Shown: piece after piece, positions 1 to 10,500 of the stretch
How the letters are laid out: each line of letters begins with the position of its first letter
How positions within the stretch are numbered: position 1 is the stretch's first letter
Source: Branchiostoma floridae
Lineage: Eukaryota > Chordata > Leptocardii > Amphioxiformes > Branchiostomatidae
Direction of reading: 5' to 3'
DNA length: 64,000 nt
Assembly (NCBI RefSeq): GCF_000003815.2
Contig: NC_049984.1
Coordinates: 2,624,932 to 2,688,931 of the forward strand
Made by a program: the position numbers and the translations under genes
Notes under the pieces: generated by a model
What the model was told of the DNA's origin: nothing
The model's input: the letters and a program-made list of their open reading frames with translations, nothing else
The model's database searches: none

Positions 1-593
1 GGTAAGGGGGAATTCTGGTTTTCTTTTGATAAATATTAGAGATACCACAAAACTACTGAAGAAGATCACATTCAAGAAATTCAATCACTTGTTCCTTGGT
101 CTAGGGGCTATACCCACAGAAGTCTGTTTTCTTTTTGATAAATATTAAAGCGGCAGCAGGGACAGCTGAAGAAGATAAAAGACTTTGTACCAGACAGAAA
201 ACAGATCTCTTCCAAAATTCAATCACATGCTCCTTGGGCTTTCCAAAGAAAGATACACCAAATAGCAGTTACTCAAGCAACTGGGATTTTTTTTTTCAAA
301 ATCATATAAAAACATATCCAGTTGCCTGTGTAAATGCTATTTAGTGCATCATATTACCTGGATGTCTAACGTTTTTGCTCCCAAGGAAGTTGCAAGGAAA
401 TAACAGTGATGATAATATTTTTCGTTTGTATGGTGAAAGGATAATGGTACTACTGGTAGATTCTATTCAGCTTAGATTCTAGTCAGCTAAACATAGGCTA
501 GATCTTATTTCCTTGTGTTCTGATAGGATTTTAGATAGTTTCTTTACTTGAGCAAGACTTGGTGTTTAAAGTGTGTGTTTTTCCTGCCCACAG
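1..593 (+). other. Intron of the ADAMTS/papilin-type gene (3' part)
   Basis: Non-coding sequence upstream of the PLAC exon, ending in a good acceptor (pyrimidine-rich run then CAG at 591-593). An imperfect direct repeat of about 100 bp is visible: 15-115 and 125-240 share the order TTTGATAAATATTA, GAAGAAGAT, TTCAATCAC and CTCCTTGG. No other exon is recognised. The small open frames here have no family signature. Confidence 0.5.
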
Positions 594-727
594 AAGACGA
601 GAGCTCCTGCCAGGATGCGTTCCGCTGGTGCCACCTGGTGCCCCAGCACAACGTGTGCGACCACAGCTTTTACGGGCAGAAGTGCTGCAAGTCCTGCCGA
701 AAACACAAGCAGGAGCAGGCCAGCTGA
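594..727 (+). CDS. Terminal exon with PLAC domain (ADAMTS / ADAMTS-like / papilin family)
   Basis: This is the last coding exon of a secreted extracellular-matrix protein. Splicing at the AG of 592-593 gives a frame beginning with two bases (AA) and then D-E-S-S-C. The peptide has six cysteines spaced C-x6-C-x8-C-x8-CC-x2-C, including FRWCHLVPQHNVC and YGQKCCKSC, then a basic tail and TGA at 725-727. That pattern is the PLAC (protease and lacunin) module, found at the extreme C-terminus of ADAMTS proteases, ADAMTS-like proteins and papilin, and also in some proprotein convertases. It normally ends the protein, which fits the stop here. The rest of the gene lies before the window. The exon alone does not identify the family member. 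The longer open frame over 559-777 is a different reading frame and is not the gene. Confidence 0.85.
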
Positions 728-1066
728 CGTGTAGAGACTCAATAGCGCTGTGCTGGTGTTGGCTGGGATCTACCTAACTGGACTTACAACCATAACTGTA
801 CATGAAACAACAGAAAACTTCATAATTCTCAAGGAAACACAAGCAGGATCAGGCTAGCTGACGCAGCAGTGGCGGCGTAGAGACTCGATAGCATGTGCTG
901 GTGTAGGTACTCTCTGTTTGGACTTACTTCAACCTACAACCTACAACCTCCAACCTACAGAATACTTCATAATTCACAAGGAAACACAAGCAGGAACAGG
1001 TTAGCTGACACAGCAGTGGCAGTGTAGGGACTCAATAGCACTGTGCTGGTGATGGCTGGGACCTAG
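701..1066 (+). repeat. Three imperfect tandem copies of the stop-codon region of the PLAC exon
   Basis: The end of the coding exon (AAACACAAGCAGGAGCAGG, then the TGA and about 70 bp of 3'UTR) recurs at about 835 and about 982, giving steps of 134 and 147 bp. Each repeat keeps an AGCTGA stop context followed by TAGAGACTCRATAGC or TAGGGACTCAATAGC and GTGCTGGTG. The second and third copies lie in the 3'UTR. Confidence 0.8.
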
Positions 1067-2504
1067 CTACGTGTACAACCGAAAACAGTACAGGAAACTT
1101 CAAAGCTGTGGGTCTGTATGACAGGAGCAATATCAACAGCTGATAAGAGGAGAGGAAAATTTGCAACCAACCATGGATTTACAAACAAGCTGTCATTGAA
1201 GGGCAACTGTCAATGCTGACTATCCAACAGTAGAAGAGGCGAATCTCTCTGCAAGGAGGATGGGACAGCTTTGCAACAACAAAAACTGGATGTACAAGCT
1301 AGAGAAAGGCCTTCAGTATGGATGCCTAATCTATGCCAAAGTTCCCAAACAACTTAAGCATCATCAACTGTAGCACAGGTGCTGAAGATACGTGCTATTT
1401 CTTAGTGGTGGACAGAAAACATACAAACATTGGGACAGCCAAACAAGCTCCTTGCAAATGTCATCTGCAAGACTCAGCACAGTGCTGTTATTGTTGTTAT
1501 CAGTAGATTTTTTTAATGACTTGTTTTTGAAAGGCAGTGAAAGAATCAGACAATGAGGATGTAGATTTTTACAAGGACGATTTCGGAGGACGTTCTCCTT
1601 GACTTGTAACTTAAGAATTCCAACGTTTTGCTGCTGAACCAAGAAAATTCCAAGTGGGACTTGAAGAAAGATGTCGAAGGACTTGAAATCAGTTTCTGGA
1701 CTTGCCATAGCCTGCTCGGTGGTGTTGAACTGGGGAATATCATCCAGCGTGTGAAACAATCGAAACTGGATGCAAGACCAAACCTATGCAAGGTTGTGGC
1801 ACACGGTGTAGGGACCATAAACTGGTATGGGACCACTCACTCACTACGCAATGAACGATCCTGAGAGGATTCAGACAAACGCGGGGAAAATATTGCTTTC
1901 TATTTAGCAAGAGACCCTTTGAATTTCGTTTAGATCGACTTTTGTGGCAAGGAATTACTCGAGCAGTAGCCTAGACAGAGCTGGCCAAGGAAGTCAAGAA
2001 ACGACGGCTTCTTGAAGACTTGCCGAAGTATGAACTGATCTCTCACATCTAGAGAAAGATAGATGTAAGAAATATTACATCTGAGAACTGTTATCAATGA
2101 CTTATTATATAAGTAGCACTGTAAAATACTGGGATAAATATTGTACAGAGGGCGTCGAACTCTCTGAAATTCAAAGGAAGTTTCCTTTCTGCCTGATTTT
2201 TGGCATTTTACATGGAAATATTGTCTACCTTGATCATTTGTATTTATTGTGCCAGAGAAGTTATATTTTCATATATTATATAGAATTGTGGATATTAAAG
2301 CTTGCGAGGCAGACAGCTACCGAAACGTTTGTTGTTCAGTACTGTGACGGTAACTTGACCAGAGGAATTTTATTTCGACACAGGCCAGAAAAGCAGTGAA
2401 TCATGATAATAGAAAAGAACACACGAAACAATTAAACTTCTGAAAAGATGTACCCACATTTTGGACTATCAAACTCCACTTCTCAAGGAATGAGGCCCAA
2501 GAAA
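1067..2504 (+). other. 3'UTR / downstream flank of the PLAC gene, no gene seen
   Basis: No family-recognisable coding region on either strand. The overlapping 60-130 codon open frames (about 1364-1864 and 2097-2399) show no domain motifs or usable exon borders. The 3'UTR probably extends into this stretch, but its end cannot be fixed from sequence alone. Confidence 0.4.
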
Positions 2505-2680
2505 AAATATTGTTTCCTGTTTCAGTCCTAAAATATATTGTTTCCTGTTTCAGTCCTGAAAAATATTGTTTCCTGTTTCAGTCCTAAAAAATATTGTTTG
2601 ATTCCTGTTTCAGTCCTAAAATATTGTTTCCTGTTTCAGTCCTGAAAAATATTGTTTCCTGTTTCAGTCCTAAAAAATAA
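2505..2680. repeat. Minisatellite, about 26-30 bp unit, six copies
   Basis: The unit AATATTGTTTCCTGTTTCAG followed by TCCT and a short A-rich spacer is repeated six times, with spacers alternating between TAAAA and GAAAA types. One unit has a GATT insertion. Confidence 0.9.
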
Positions 2681-3808
2681 GGGTAGGCAAGGATTATTTT
2701 TTTGGCCAAAACTGTGATGCAGTACAGTTCAACAAAGTAAAACTGAAATCCATGAAGACACTTAATATTTTTTTCCATGTCAAACTTTAATTTTGTGCAC
2801 CATGGTTACAAATCTGCTTCCATGAAATTACAACATTGGATTGCTTATTCTTTAACAAAGACTGGAGTTGGACAGTCGAAAATTTGTTCTTCATGTCCAA
2901 TTTTTTGTGTCGGCAATTACAGTTCAACTTTGACCCAGAATATCTCAAAATTGATCAGTCTGAACAGAAAACGTCCCGGTCAGCTGTTTGTTCCGCCCTG
3001 TCACAGAAATTGCTGTAGCTAGCTTCACCTTGTTCAGAGTATTATGGGATGTAAAAGTTTACTGTATAGTCACTGCAGAATCTAACACTGTTGGCTCGCG
3101 TCCAATTCGCTACCTCGGGGGCGCTGCAGAGGTCTCTCACCGCGTTCCTAAAACTCTGATGTGATACCCGTTCTGCTGTAGAGCTACATGTAGATATTGT
3201 TGATCAATGTCGTGTCTTTTAGAAATGTAGAAATTATTATTATTATTCTGTTTGATCCAGATTATATACAATGTACTGGCAAACAGAGAGAGAGAAAGCT
3301 GAATATGTATTACAAATACAACTAATTTATCTACGAGATTCCTATGGAGGAATGTGCAGTCCTTGCAGACCCCTGTAGGTGGCGCTGCCGCACGCAGATG
3401 TACATATTTGAAACTGCAGCGTTCGTGTTGCTGGTCGGACAGGGTAACGTCAGGTCGTAGTCACGCCCGGCTCGGGGGATGGTTTCTCCGACTCTGCTGC
3501 TCTGGATACAGTGTTTTTTTTTTTTAATTTCTAAAGGAAGACAGGACAGTTTGGGCCTTTACCAATTCCAGTCTAACACTTGCAAGACAATAATTTGTGT
3601 CAAGTTGAAGATGTCATTAGAAATTAATGACTGAATTAAAAGGAACAGGGTCACACACATTTTTACGAAAGTCGGTCCCTCCCTATCGATCCAACATCCA
3701 CCGTTAATAATATGGAACTACCTGGCCTGACGAACTCTAAGAGTTCTCTATGAAACATTCTAACTTTAGATAAATAACGGTAATCCTAAGCCCTGTACCT
3801 TGCCTTCT
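2681..3808. other. Intergenic, nothing recognised
   Basis: No exon, transposase or reverse-transcriptase remnant recognised. The two open frames near 2777-3022 overlap in different frames and lack motifs. Confidence 0.4.
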
Positions 3809-3872
3809 CTACTCTCCAAGCAGAGGTTGAGTCGCGTAGATATAAGCGACTCAACCTCTGCTTGGAGAGTAG
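3809..3872. repeat. Perfect 27-bp inverted repeat (solo foldback end)
   Basis: Arms CTACTCTCCAAGCAGAGGTT plus GAGTCGC are repeated in inverse orientation around a 10-nt loop. The arm start is the terminal sequence of the foldback MITE at 9779-10112, 44891-45078 and elsewhere, so this looks like a miniature element made only of its ends. Confidence 0.85.
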
Positions 3873-3964
3873 CCTTCTCTGAGTTCCTGACAGTTACCAG
3901 AATCTATCTGCACGACAGCCAGACTTTTCTTGCCAGCAGAGAGCAGAGTTGTACAGAGGACTGA

Positions 3965-3985
3965 CCCCCCCCCCCCCCCCCCCCC
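3965..3985. repeat. Poly-C tract (21 C)
   Basis: Homopolymer run of 21 cytosines. Its length is prone to sequencing error. Confidence 0.95.
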
Positions 3986-4410
3986 GGGCATAGAAGCTGT
4001 AGAAATGGGCTCATGTAACAGTGTACAGACGTATGTGTATGTGTAAAAAACTGATACTTGGTGCTACTGCGTATTACTTACCATAGAGGGGACGGTGACA
4101 AGTACGAATTGGAAAAAAAATGGTCATTATTATCATTATTATTTGTTTATTTGCACCAACTCTCATGTCATAGGAAATTTTTTTATTGACTTAGGGGTAG
4201 ATGTGTATTTTTTACCACTTCAGTTTTGAGCGAAAAAACAACAACAATTGTGTACTGTGAACCCAGAATCTTGTGCAGGTGACTGGAATTGTTTTCCATC
4301 ATGTTTTGGGCTCTATAACTTAAACATTAAAAAATCTGCTGTTCATTCCAAACATTAGAACTTTTAAAAAGCTTTCAAAAAAGTTCTAAGGGTTCAATAG
4401 TAATCTGTCT

Positions 4411-4566
4411 AAGGTTCTTTAAGCACAACCAATGGGTACTTACTAATACATCCAACGTTTCGGTGTCTGTCGGACATCATCATCAGGGTAGAAACAAGGG
4501 TAGATGATGGTGTCTGAAAGACACCGAAACGTTGGATTTAACCATTGGTTGTGCTTAAAGAACCTT
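4411..4566. mobile_element. Short foldback MITE
   Basis: Terminal inverted repeats start AAGGTTCTTTAAGCACAACC and continue through CCAACGTTTCGGTGTCTG. The right end carries the reverse complement (AGACACCGAAACGTTGG ... GGTTGTGCTTAAAGAACCTT). Nearly the whole 156 bp is palindromic, with no coding capacity. Transposon superfamily not determined. Confidence 0.8.
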
Positions 4567-5689
4567 ACTATATGATTAATTGCCAACCTGATGAAGTTAT
4601 TGACGGAGTAATCTGTCCAGTAATGCAGCTTGTACTCTTTAGTACAAACCTGGTGTGTTATGCTATAATAATTATTAATATCAGCTTACCAGGAATAATA
4701 CAATACAAAGGAAGTCATACAAAAATTCAAGGTAGATTCCTGCACTTGGAAAAAATAATGAGTTAAATTTTGAAGGTCCATGAAAAAATTGTTCTATAGT
4801 ATCATCTGCACATTTTGGTTCACAGGCACAAACCTCTATCAGTGTTGGAGTCGGGCCACACCAGGTTAATTGGTTGTTTCTTTTGACGTTTCCAGAAAAA
4901 GTTGGCAGCATATAACATCAAATGTAAACCCACACCTTTAAGCAGTGACACAACAAAAGTAGTCAAATTATAGAATTAAATACCGTTGATTATGAGAAAC
5001 AACTAATTAACTTTCTGTGTCCCTCTAATGACATATCAGTATATGGCCTCATGATCAATGTAAGGAAAAGTTATGCAAAGTAATCTTAAGTAACTTCGCC
5101 ACATGTTCTTATTGGCCACTGGTGCTTAAGGTACGACTTCTTTAGAAACACCTGTCAGATGTTCCTTATATGTTCATCATGCTTTTTATGAAACATCTTC
5201 AACCAATTTGGCGCTGCTTCAATTACAAAGGAAGCAAAAATGGCAGACAAGATGTTTTCTTTCCTTCGCAACAAAGTAAAGCAAAACAAAATAGCATAAA
5301 GGAAAAGGTTATAGAACAAGGAGAAGTCATAGTCTATAAAGACTTTACTTTTTATAGACGATGTAGCAAACGCAAACATTGTAACTACCTCTGTACTGCA
5401 CAGCTCCCATTCTTGCCAATACTTAGTACCATCTATGACAAGTGTTGTTAGAATTACATAAGAAACAGCTTCTGACAGGTGTGTTCTAAACAAGTTGTAC
5501 TACATACGTTTTTCAGGTCACTGTTCAGACTCCCAATATTCCGATATCTGCATTATGTGTCTTATGAATTATTTTTGAATATGAAATTGGGAATAAAATG
5601 TCACAACACATTAGTAATGTCTGTCTTTTTTTATCAATGTACTTTATGGTAATAAAACTTCGAGACTGACAAGAAAGTCACAAAGCACA
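4567..5689. other. Intergenic, nothing recognised
   Basis: AT-rich. Opposing open frames over about 5155-5493 overlap each other and have no motif. A short stretch near 4630-4680 resembles the LINE 3'-tail family seen at 18951 and 57430 (CCTGGTGTGTTAYGC). Confidence 0.35.
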
Positions 5690-6965
5690 ATGAAGACTTA
5701 GGTGTTGGCAGTTCAATATTTTAATGTCTTTGTTTCAACAAGCAAAACTAAAGAGTTCATACATGCATATAGAAGGGCAATGTATTTACGTGGTAAATAA
5801 TGTACAACCCTTGTTTATTTTCTGCATTCAAATGGAATAAGACCTTCAAGGATTCCTTGCACAAAATGTATTTACACACTAGACCAACATTGCATTAAAA
5901 AAATGACATCCCTGTACAAATGTATTTAAAAATGCCATCTACTTGGCTTGCAACAGACACCACGGAGTGAACTGTACCATTCACAAAGCTCAAAGACATA
6001 CATCCAGTAGACAGTTTCAGGCATATGCATGTAACAGTACAATACAGTTGCAGAATTGTTGCCCGGTACGTAGACAAACATATTATAGCTGCAGAGTCTC
6101 TTTTGTCCCCTCTGGCAGATGAAAAGGGGCAGAGATCAATCTCCAAGTAAATCCTACAATGGCATAAGATAGTGCCAAACTGACCAAGGAGTGTAGTCAG
6201 CCAAGAGATGTACATTTGTCCGGTAGCCAAACACACTCCTAAGCTGCTTTTGAGACTATCTTGACCCTTAAACTGCCAGAGTTTCAGCTCTATAAAATGC
6301 TATCAGTGCCAGGGTTGCCCGCTGACCTCCGAAAAGATGACCCCTGAACAAGGCCGAAGTCCCTAACTTCCGGGGTTCGTGCGCTACACACGCGCAAAGC
6401 TGCTACTTTGAGGAAATACACTATCCCGGATATATCCGGGTGCGGCACACAGGGCATGTATATGTGTGCCGGATATATTCGGTTTTGGCACTAAGCTACC
6501 GTAGCATCTGCTTGGAGATTAGGCAGAGATGAGAGAATGCGAGAGGCTCGGGAGGCTATCAGAAACAACAACCTTGTGTAAACTGCACGTCATGCTGCCA
6601 CTCTGTAGCTTTTCTAATTACACTGATGGAAACAACAGAACAATATTGCACAAATCTTCCAGTATATCAATAAATCTCGCCAGGTCTTTTCAGCATAGGG
6701 AGCCCCTACGCTCTGATAAGGATGTCTTACACCGCAATTTCAGATTTACTTTTACTAGTCTGGGTACCAGTATTAACTGCTGGCTCAATCTTTTTGCTTG
6801 ACAACCACGGTTTGCAAGCCAAAAAGACTGAGCTAGCAGTGGAGGGCACACAGGCTAAACTTTTACATTTTCCCCTTTGATCTTCCAGTAAGTTCTCCCC
6901 TTCTTCAAGACAAGATAGATCTTCAGGTAAGTTCTCCGAAAGTTTAAGACATAACACATCTTTCC
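5690..6965 (-). other. 3' flank / probable 3'UTR of RECQL4 copy A
   Basis: Sequence downstream of the copy A stop codon. 5690-6240 is well conserved with 42540-42930, which fits transcribed 3'UTR. A minus-strand AATAAA lies at about 5815. 6240-6965 is not matched in copy B and contains a small imperfect hairpin around 6419-6485 (CCGGATATATCCGG). Confidence 0.4.
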
Positions 6966-7518
6966 TCACATCCTGATCCGGACCAGTTCCCCCACTGCCA
7001 GCCTCCTTAAGACTATGTGATAACTTACCTAATTTTAGATTAAGTTAAGATGGGAGATAGCTGGGCCTTGTCTTTAAGATGAGAGAACATACCTCATTTT
7101 TGTTAAGATGGGAGACTTAGGCCGGGCCTTGTCTTAATCTAAAATTAGGTAAGTTATCACATAATCTTCAGGTTCCTCACATCCTGATCCTGACCAGTTC
7201 CTCCACTTTAAGATAATCAGATCTTCAGTAAGCTCTCCCATCCTTTAAGACATGACACATCTTCAAGTGACATCCTCACATCCGGATTCTGACCAGTTCC
7301 TCCACTGCCAGCCTCCTTAAGGCAAGTTCTCCCATCTTAAAGACAAGGCCCGGCCTATATCTCCCATCTTATCTAAAACGAGGTAAGTTATCACATCACT
7401 AAAGACATCTTCAGGTTCCTCACATCCTGATCCTGACCAGTTCCTCCACTTTAAGATGATCAGATCTTCAGTGAGCTCCCCCATCCTTTAAGACGTGACA
7501 CATCTTCAAGTGACATCC
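6966..7518 (-). repeat. Repeated copies of the last RECQL4 exon's stop-codon edge (copy A)
   Basis: Segments matching the last coding exon's 3' edge (plus strand CCTCACATCCTGATCC, GACCAGTTCCTCCACT, and in some units GCCAGCCTCC) start at about 6966, 7177, 7269 and 7418 before the real exon at 7519. They are separated by ATCAGATCTTCAGTAAGCTC and CCATCCTTTAAGAC blocks. An inverted repeat with ~34-bp arms (7011-7166, GTGATAACTTACCTAATTTT) is embedded. Confidence 0.8.
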
Positions 7519-10500
7519 TCACATCCTGATCCTGACCAGTTCCTCCACTGCCAGCCTCCGCAGCTGGTTGAAGTCCACATCCAGGTGGCTGCGCCAGTAC
7601 CGTCGATCACGCCCCCACACCTGGATAAACAAACATGCAGGTAAACAGACAGGTAACAAACAGCTGTAAGAGACAGGTAGAAACAGTCTCCTGACTACCA
7701 TGATTTGAACGGTACGGACATGTAGAAAGATCTAGTGACTGCATAAACTCCATCACCAAATTGAAATTGTCAGGCCGCAGTGGTTGTGGCCGACCTAGGA
7801 AATCCTGGATGGAATATGTTAGGAGAGACATCAAGGTGAACCCGCTGGACAGAGTTGCTTGGAAGCGCGGTGTGCAGTGTAGCCAAATGCTGCCTACCTC
7901 TGTGTCAGGGACCCCAGCAGCAGTATGATCAAATACTGCATACTACTTTACTACTACTACTACCGACCTGTGCTGGGTAGCAGGGGCTGGTGATCCCGTG
8001 GAAGATGCGAGCGATGGCTCGACCGGTGAAGTTCCTATCGTGGTGCAGACACACGAAGCTGCAAATGTCCGCACGCACCTGGCCCTCGTTCTTCAGCGGC
8101 ACCTGAACAGAGATGTCAAGGAGTTTACATACATACATACAAACATAGGCATACTCCTATACAGTTACATACGAGGGGCGTGGAAGAAGTAATGGCCCTG
8201 ACCCACTTCCAGTCGTCTGATCTAAATGAAATTTTGTATGTGTAATGATTAATATCTCTATGGGGTATGTTGCGAAAGACAGCTCTGAACTAATTGTGGT
8301 TTCTGATTTACTGGTGTTTGAACTTAGTCAGGTGCGAAATGGACCAGGTGTGAAATGGAACCAGTTGAGTGTCGCGCAGTGATCCGGTTTTTGTATTTGA
8401 AAGGACGCACACCAAAGAAGACTTTTGATGAAATAAATGAAACTTATGGTGATGATGCCCCATCATATGACCTTGTAAAACGCTGGCATCCTGAATTCAA
8501 AGGTGACCGGAAGTCTGTGGAAACAGCTCCCAGACCTGGTCGTCCCGCTTCTGCCATTGATGAGGCATCTGTTGGAGGACCAACCTGGGGTGTCCTACAA
8601 AAACGGTGTCCAGAGCTGCATCAAACGATGGGAGAAATGCATAACTCTGGGTGATTCCTATGAAGATAATGACTAATATCTGTGCCAAGTTTCATCAATC
8701 TCCTGCTATGGGAAATGGGTCAGGGCCATTACTTCTTGCACGCCCCTCGTACATACATACATAGGCATACTCCTATACAGTTACATATATACATACATAG
8801 GCATACTCATATACAGTTACATATATACATACATAGGCATACTCCTATACAGTTACATACATACATACATAGGCATACTCCTATACACCTTTCTCACGCG
8901 GCGGCCATGATAGATCTAAAACGAGTTCAATGTGGCAAACAAAAGGCTGTCCATCATAATCAGCAGTTCGACCAATGGTAGCCTGCCAATTAGGAAATCG
9001 ACCAATAAGTGAATGGCTGCAAATTCGTTAAAAATTTGCATTATTATGTTTTTATTTTGCATCTCTTAAGGGACCATGGGGTCAGTCTACACTACTCTAA
9101 ATTGCTACATCTTTCGGTGCATAACACTTCTTGTAATATTTATTATTCTATCTTATATCATGAAAATTTGCGTGGTTTGGGGGAAAACTAAATGGGACCT
9201 GATTTTAGAAATAAGTTTTGTCTGCTTGCCTCATTGACCTTGTCTTCGATCTATCATGGCCGCCGCGTGAGAAAGGTGTATAGAGTTGTAACATTAACAA
9301 GGAGTTTAGCTTCCTTAAAAACAACATTGAGTAACAGTCGTCTCCAAGCAGATGTGTCAGTTCAAGGACGTTATCTCACTTAACTCAAGTGAAAATGAGT
9401 ACCTAGCTACGGCTAGGGCCATCCTTCGGATAGGACGTTAAATGGAGGTCAAGTGTTTGGGGAGAGCCACACCCCACGCACGCACAAAAGGAACCCCCAC
9501 ACGGGCGATGGTGCAGTGTGTCATGGTGCAATTTCTTTTTTCTAGAATTGGTGATTCTCTACAAATCACCCGGACTCCAGGAAAAATAGTGACATATCTG
9601 TCACTATTGGAGATCTGTACCAAACCAAACCACACCTGTTCCACCTCTTGCTCCTCCCCACAGCTGTCTGAAGAAACGTTAAGTGTCAGCTCCTTCTCAA
9701 AGTACCCCCTTCAGTAGGTTCAGAACCACTCCGGGAAGTGGAAAGGACCTACTCTTTTTTATAAGTGTGGTGGGTTCTTACTCTCCAAGCAGAGGGTAGC
9801 TCCGGCTGTTTTTTTAACGCGTTTTTAGTCGTTTTTAATGGGATTTCTATTTTGTCATTTTTCTTGAAGGACCCTTACTGTTTCTGACAAGTGTGGTAGG
9901 TTCTTACTCTCCAAGCAGAGGGTAACGGTAGGCTCCGGCTGTTTTTGAACACGTCTTAAGTCGTTTTTATCAGGATTTCTATTTAGTCATTTTTCTTGAA
10001 GTACGTTAGGCTTTGACAATACATGTACAATACAAAATAGAATGCCTGATAAAAACGACTAAAAAAACGTTATAAAAAAAACAGCCAGAGCCTAACCTCT
10101 GCTTGGAGAGTAGTGCACATAGGTTCTTAGAATTAGATGTGCTTGAGATAGGCCTAAGAAGTATAATTGTTCCTTACCTGTTCCTCCTCCTCCTCCCCAC
10201 AGCTGTCTGAAGAAACGTTAAGTGTCGGCTCCTTCTCGAAGTACTCCCTCAGGGTGACCTTGAGCTGCTCGCTCCGACCTTGGTCCACTTCTTCCGCACA
10301 GTGCCAGAACTCGTCATGCGACACGCTGGGGCAGGAGGGGGGCAAGAGACACTTTCATTCACAATTTCTTGTTTGTGTTCCTTAATTGTAGTTCATTTAT
10401 TATGATTTAAGAAGATATTAGATTATATGGATGACATCCTCTGAGAACCCCAAAACTGATGCGAGCATGCGAATAGAAAGTTGCATTCAGTATGAAATCT

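Noticed and set aside
559-777. 72-codon open frame over the PLAC exon
   Set aside because: It is a different frame from the six-cysteine peptide and crosses the splice acceptor; the real frame ends at 727.
5155-5493. Hydrophobic 112-codon frame on the minus strand
   Set aside because: A plus-strand frame covers the same DNA and neither shows a family motif; AT-rich chance frame is likelier.
8355-8654. Intact mariner transposase
   Set aside because: Only the DNA-binding part is in frame; the catalytic core is deleted and the C-terminus is in another frame.
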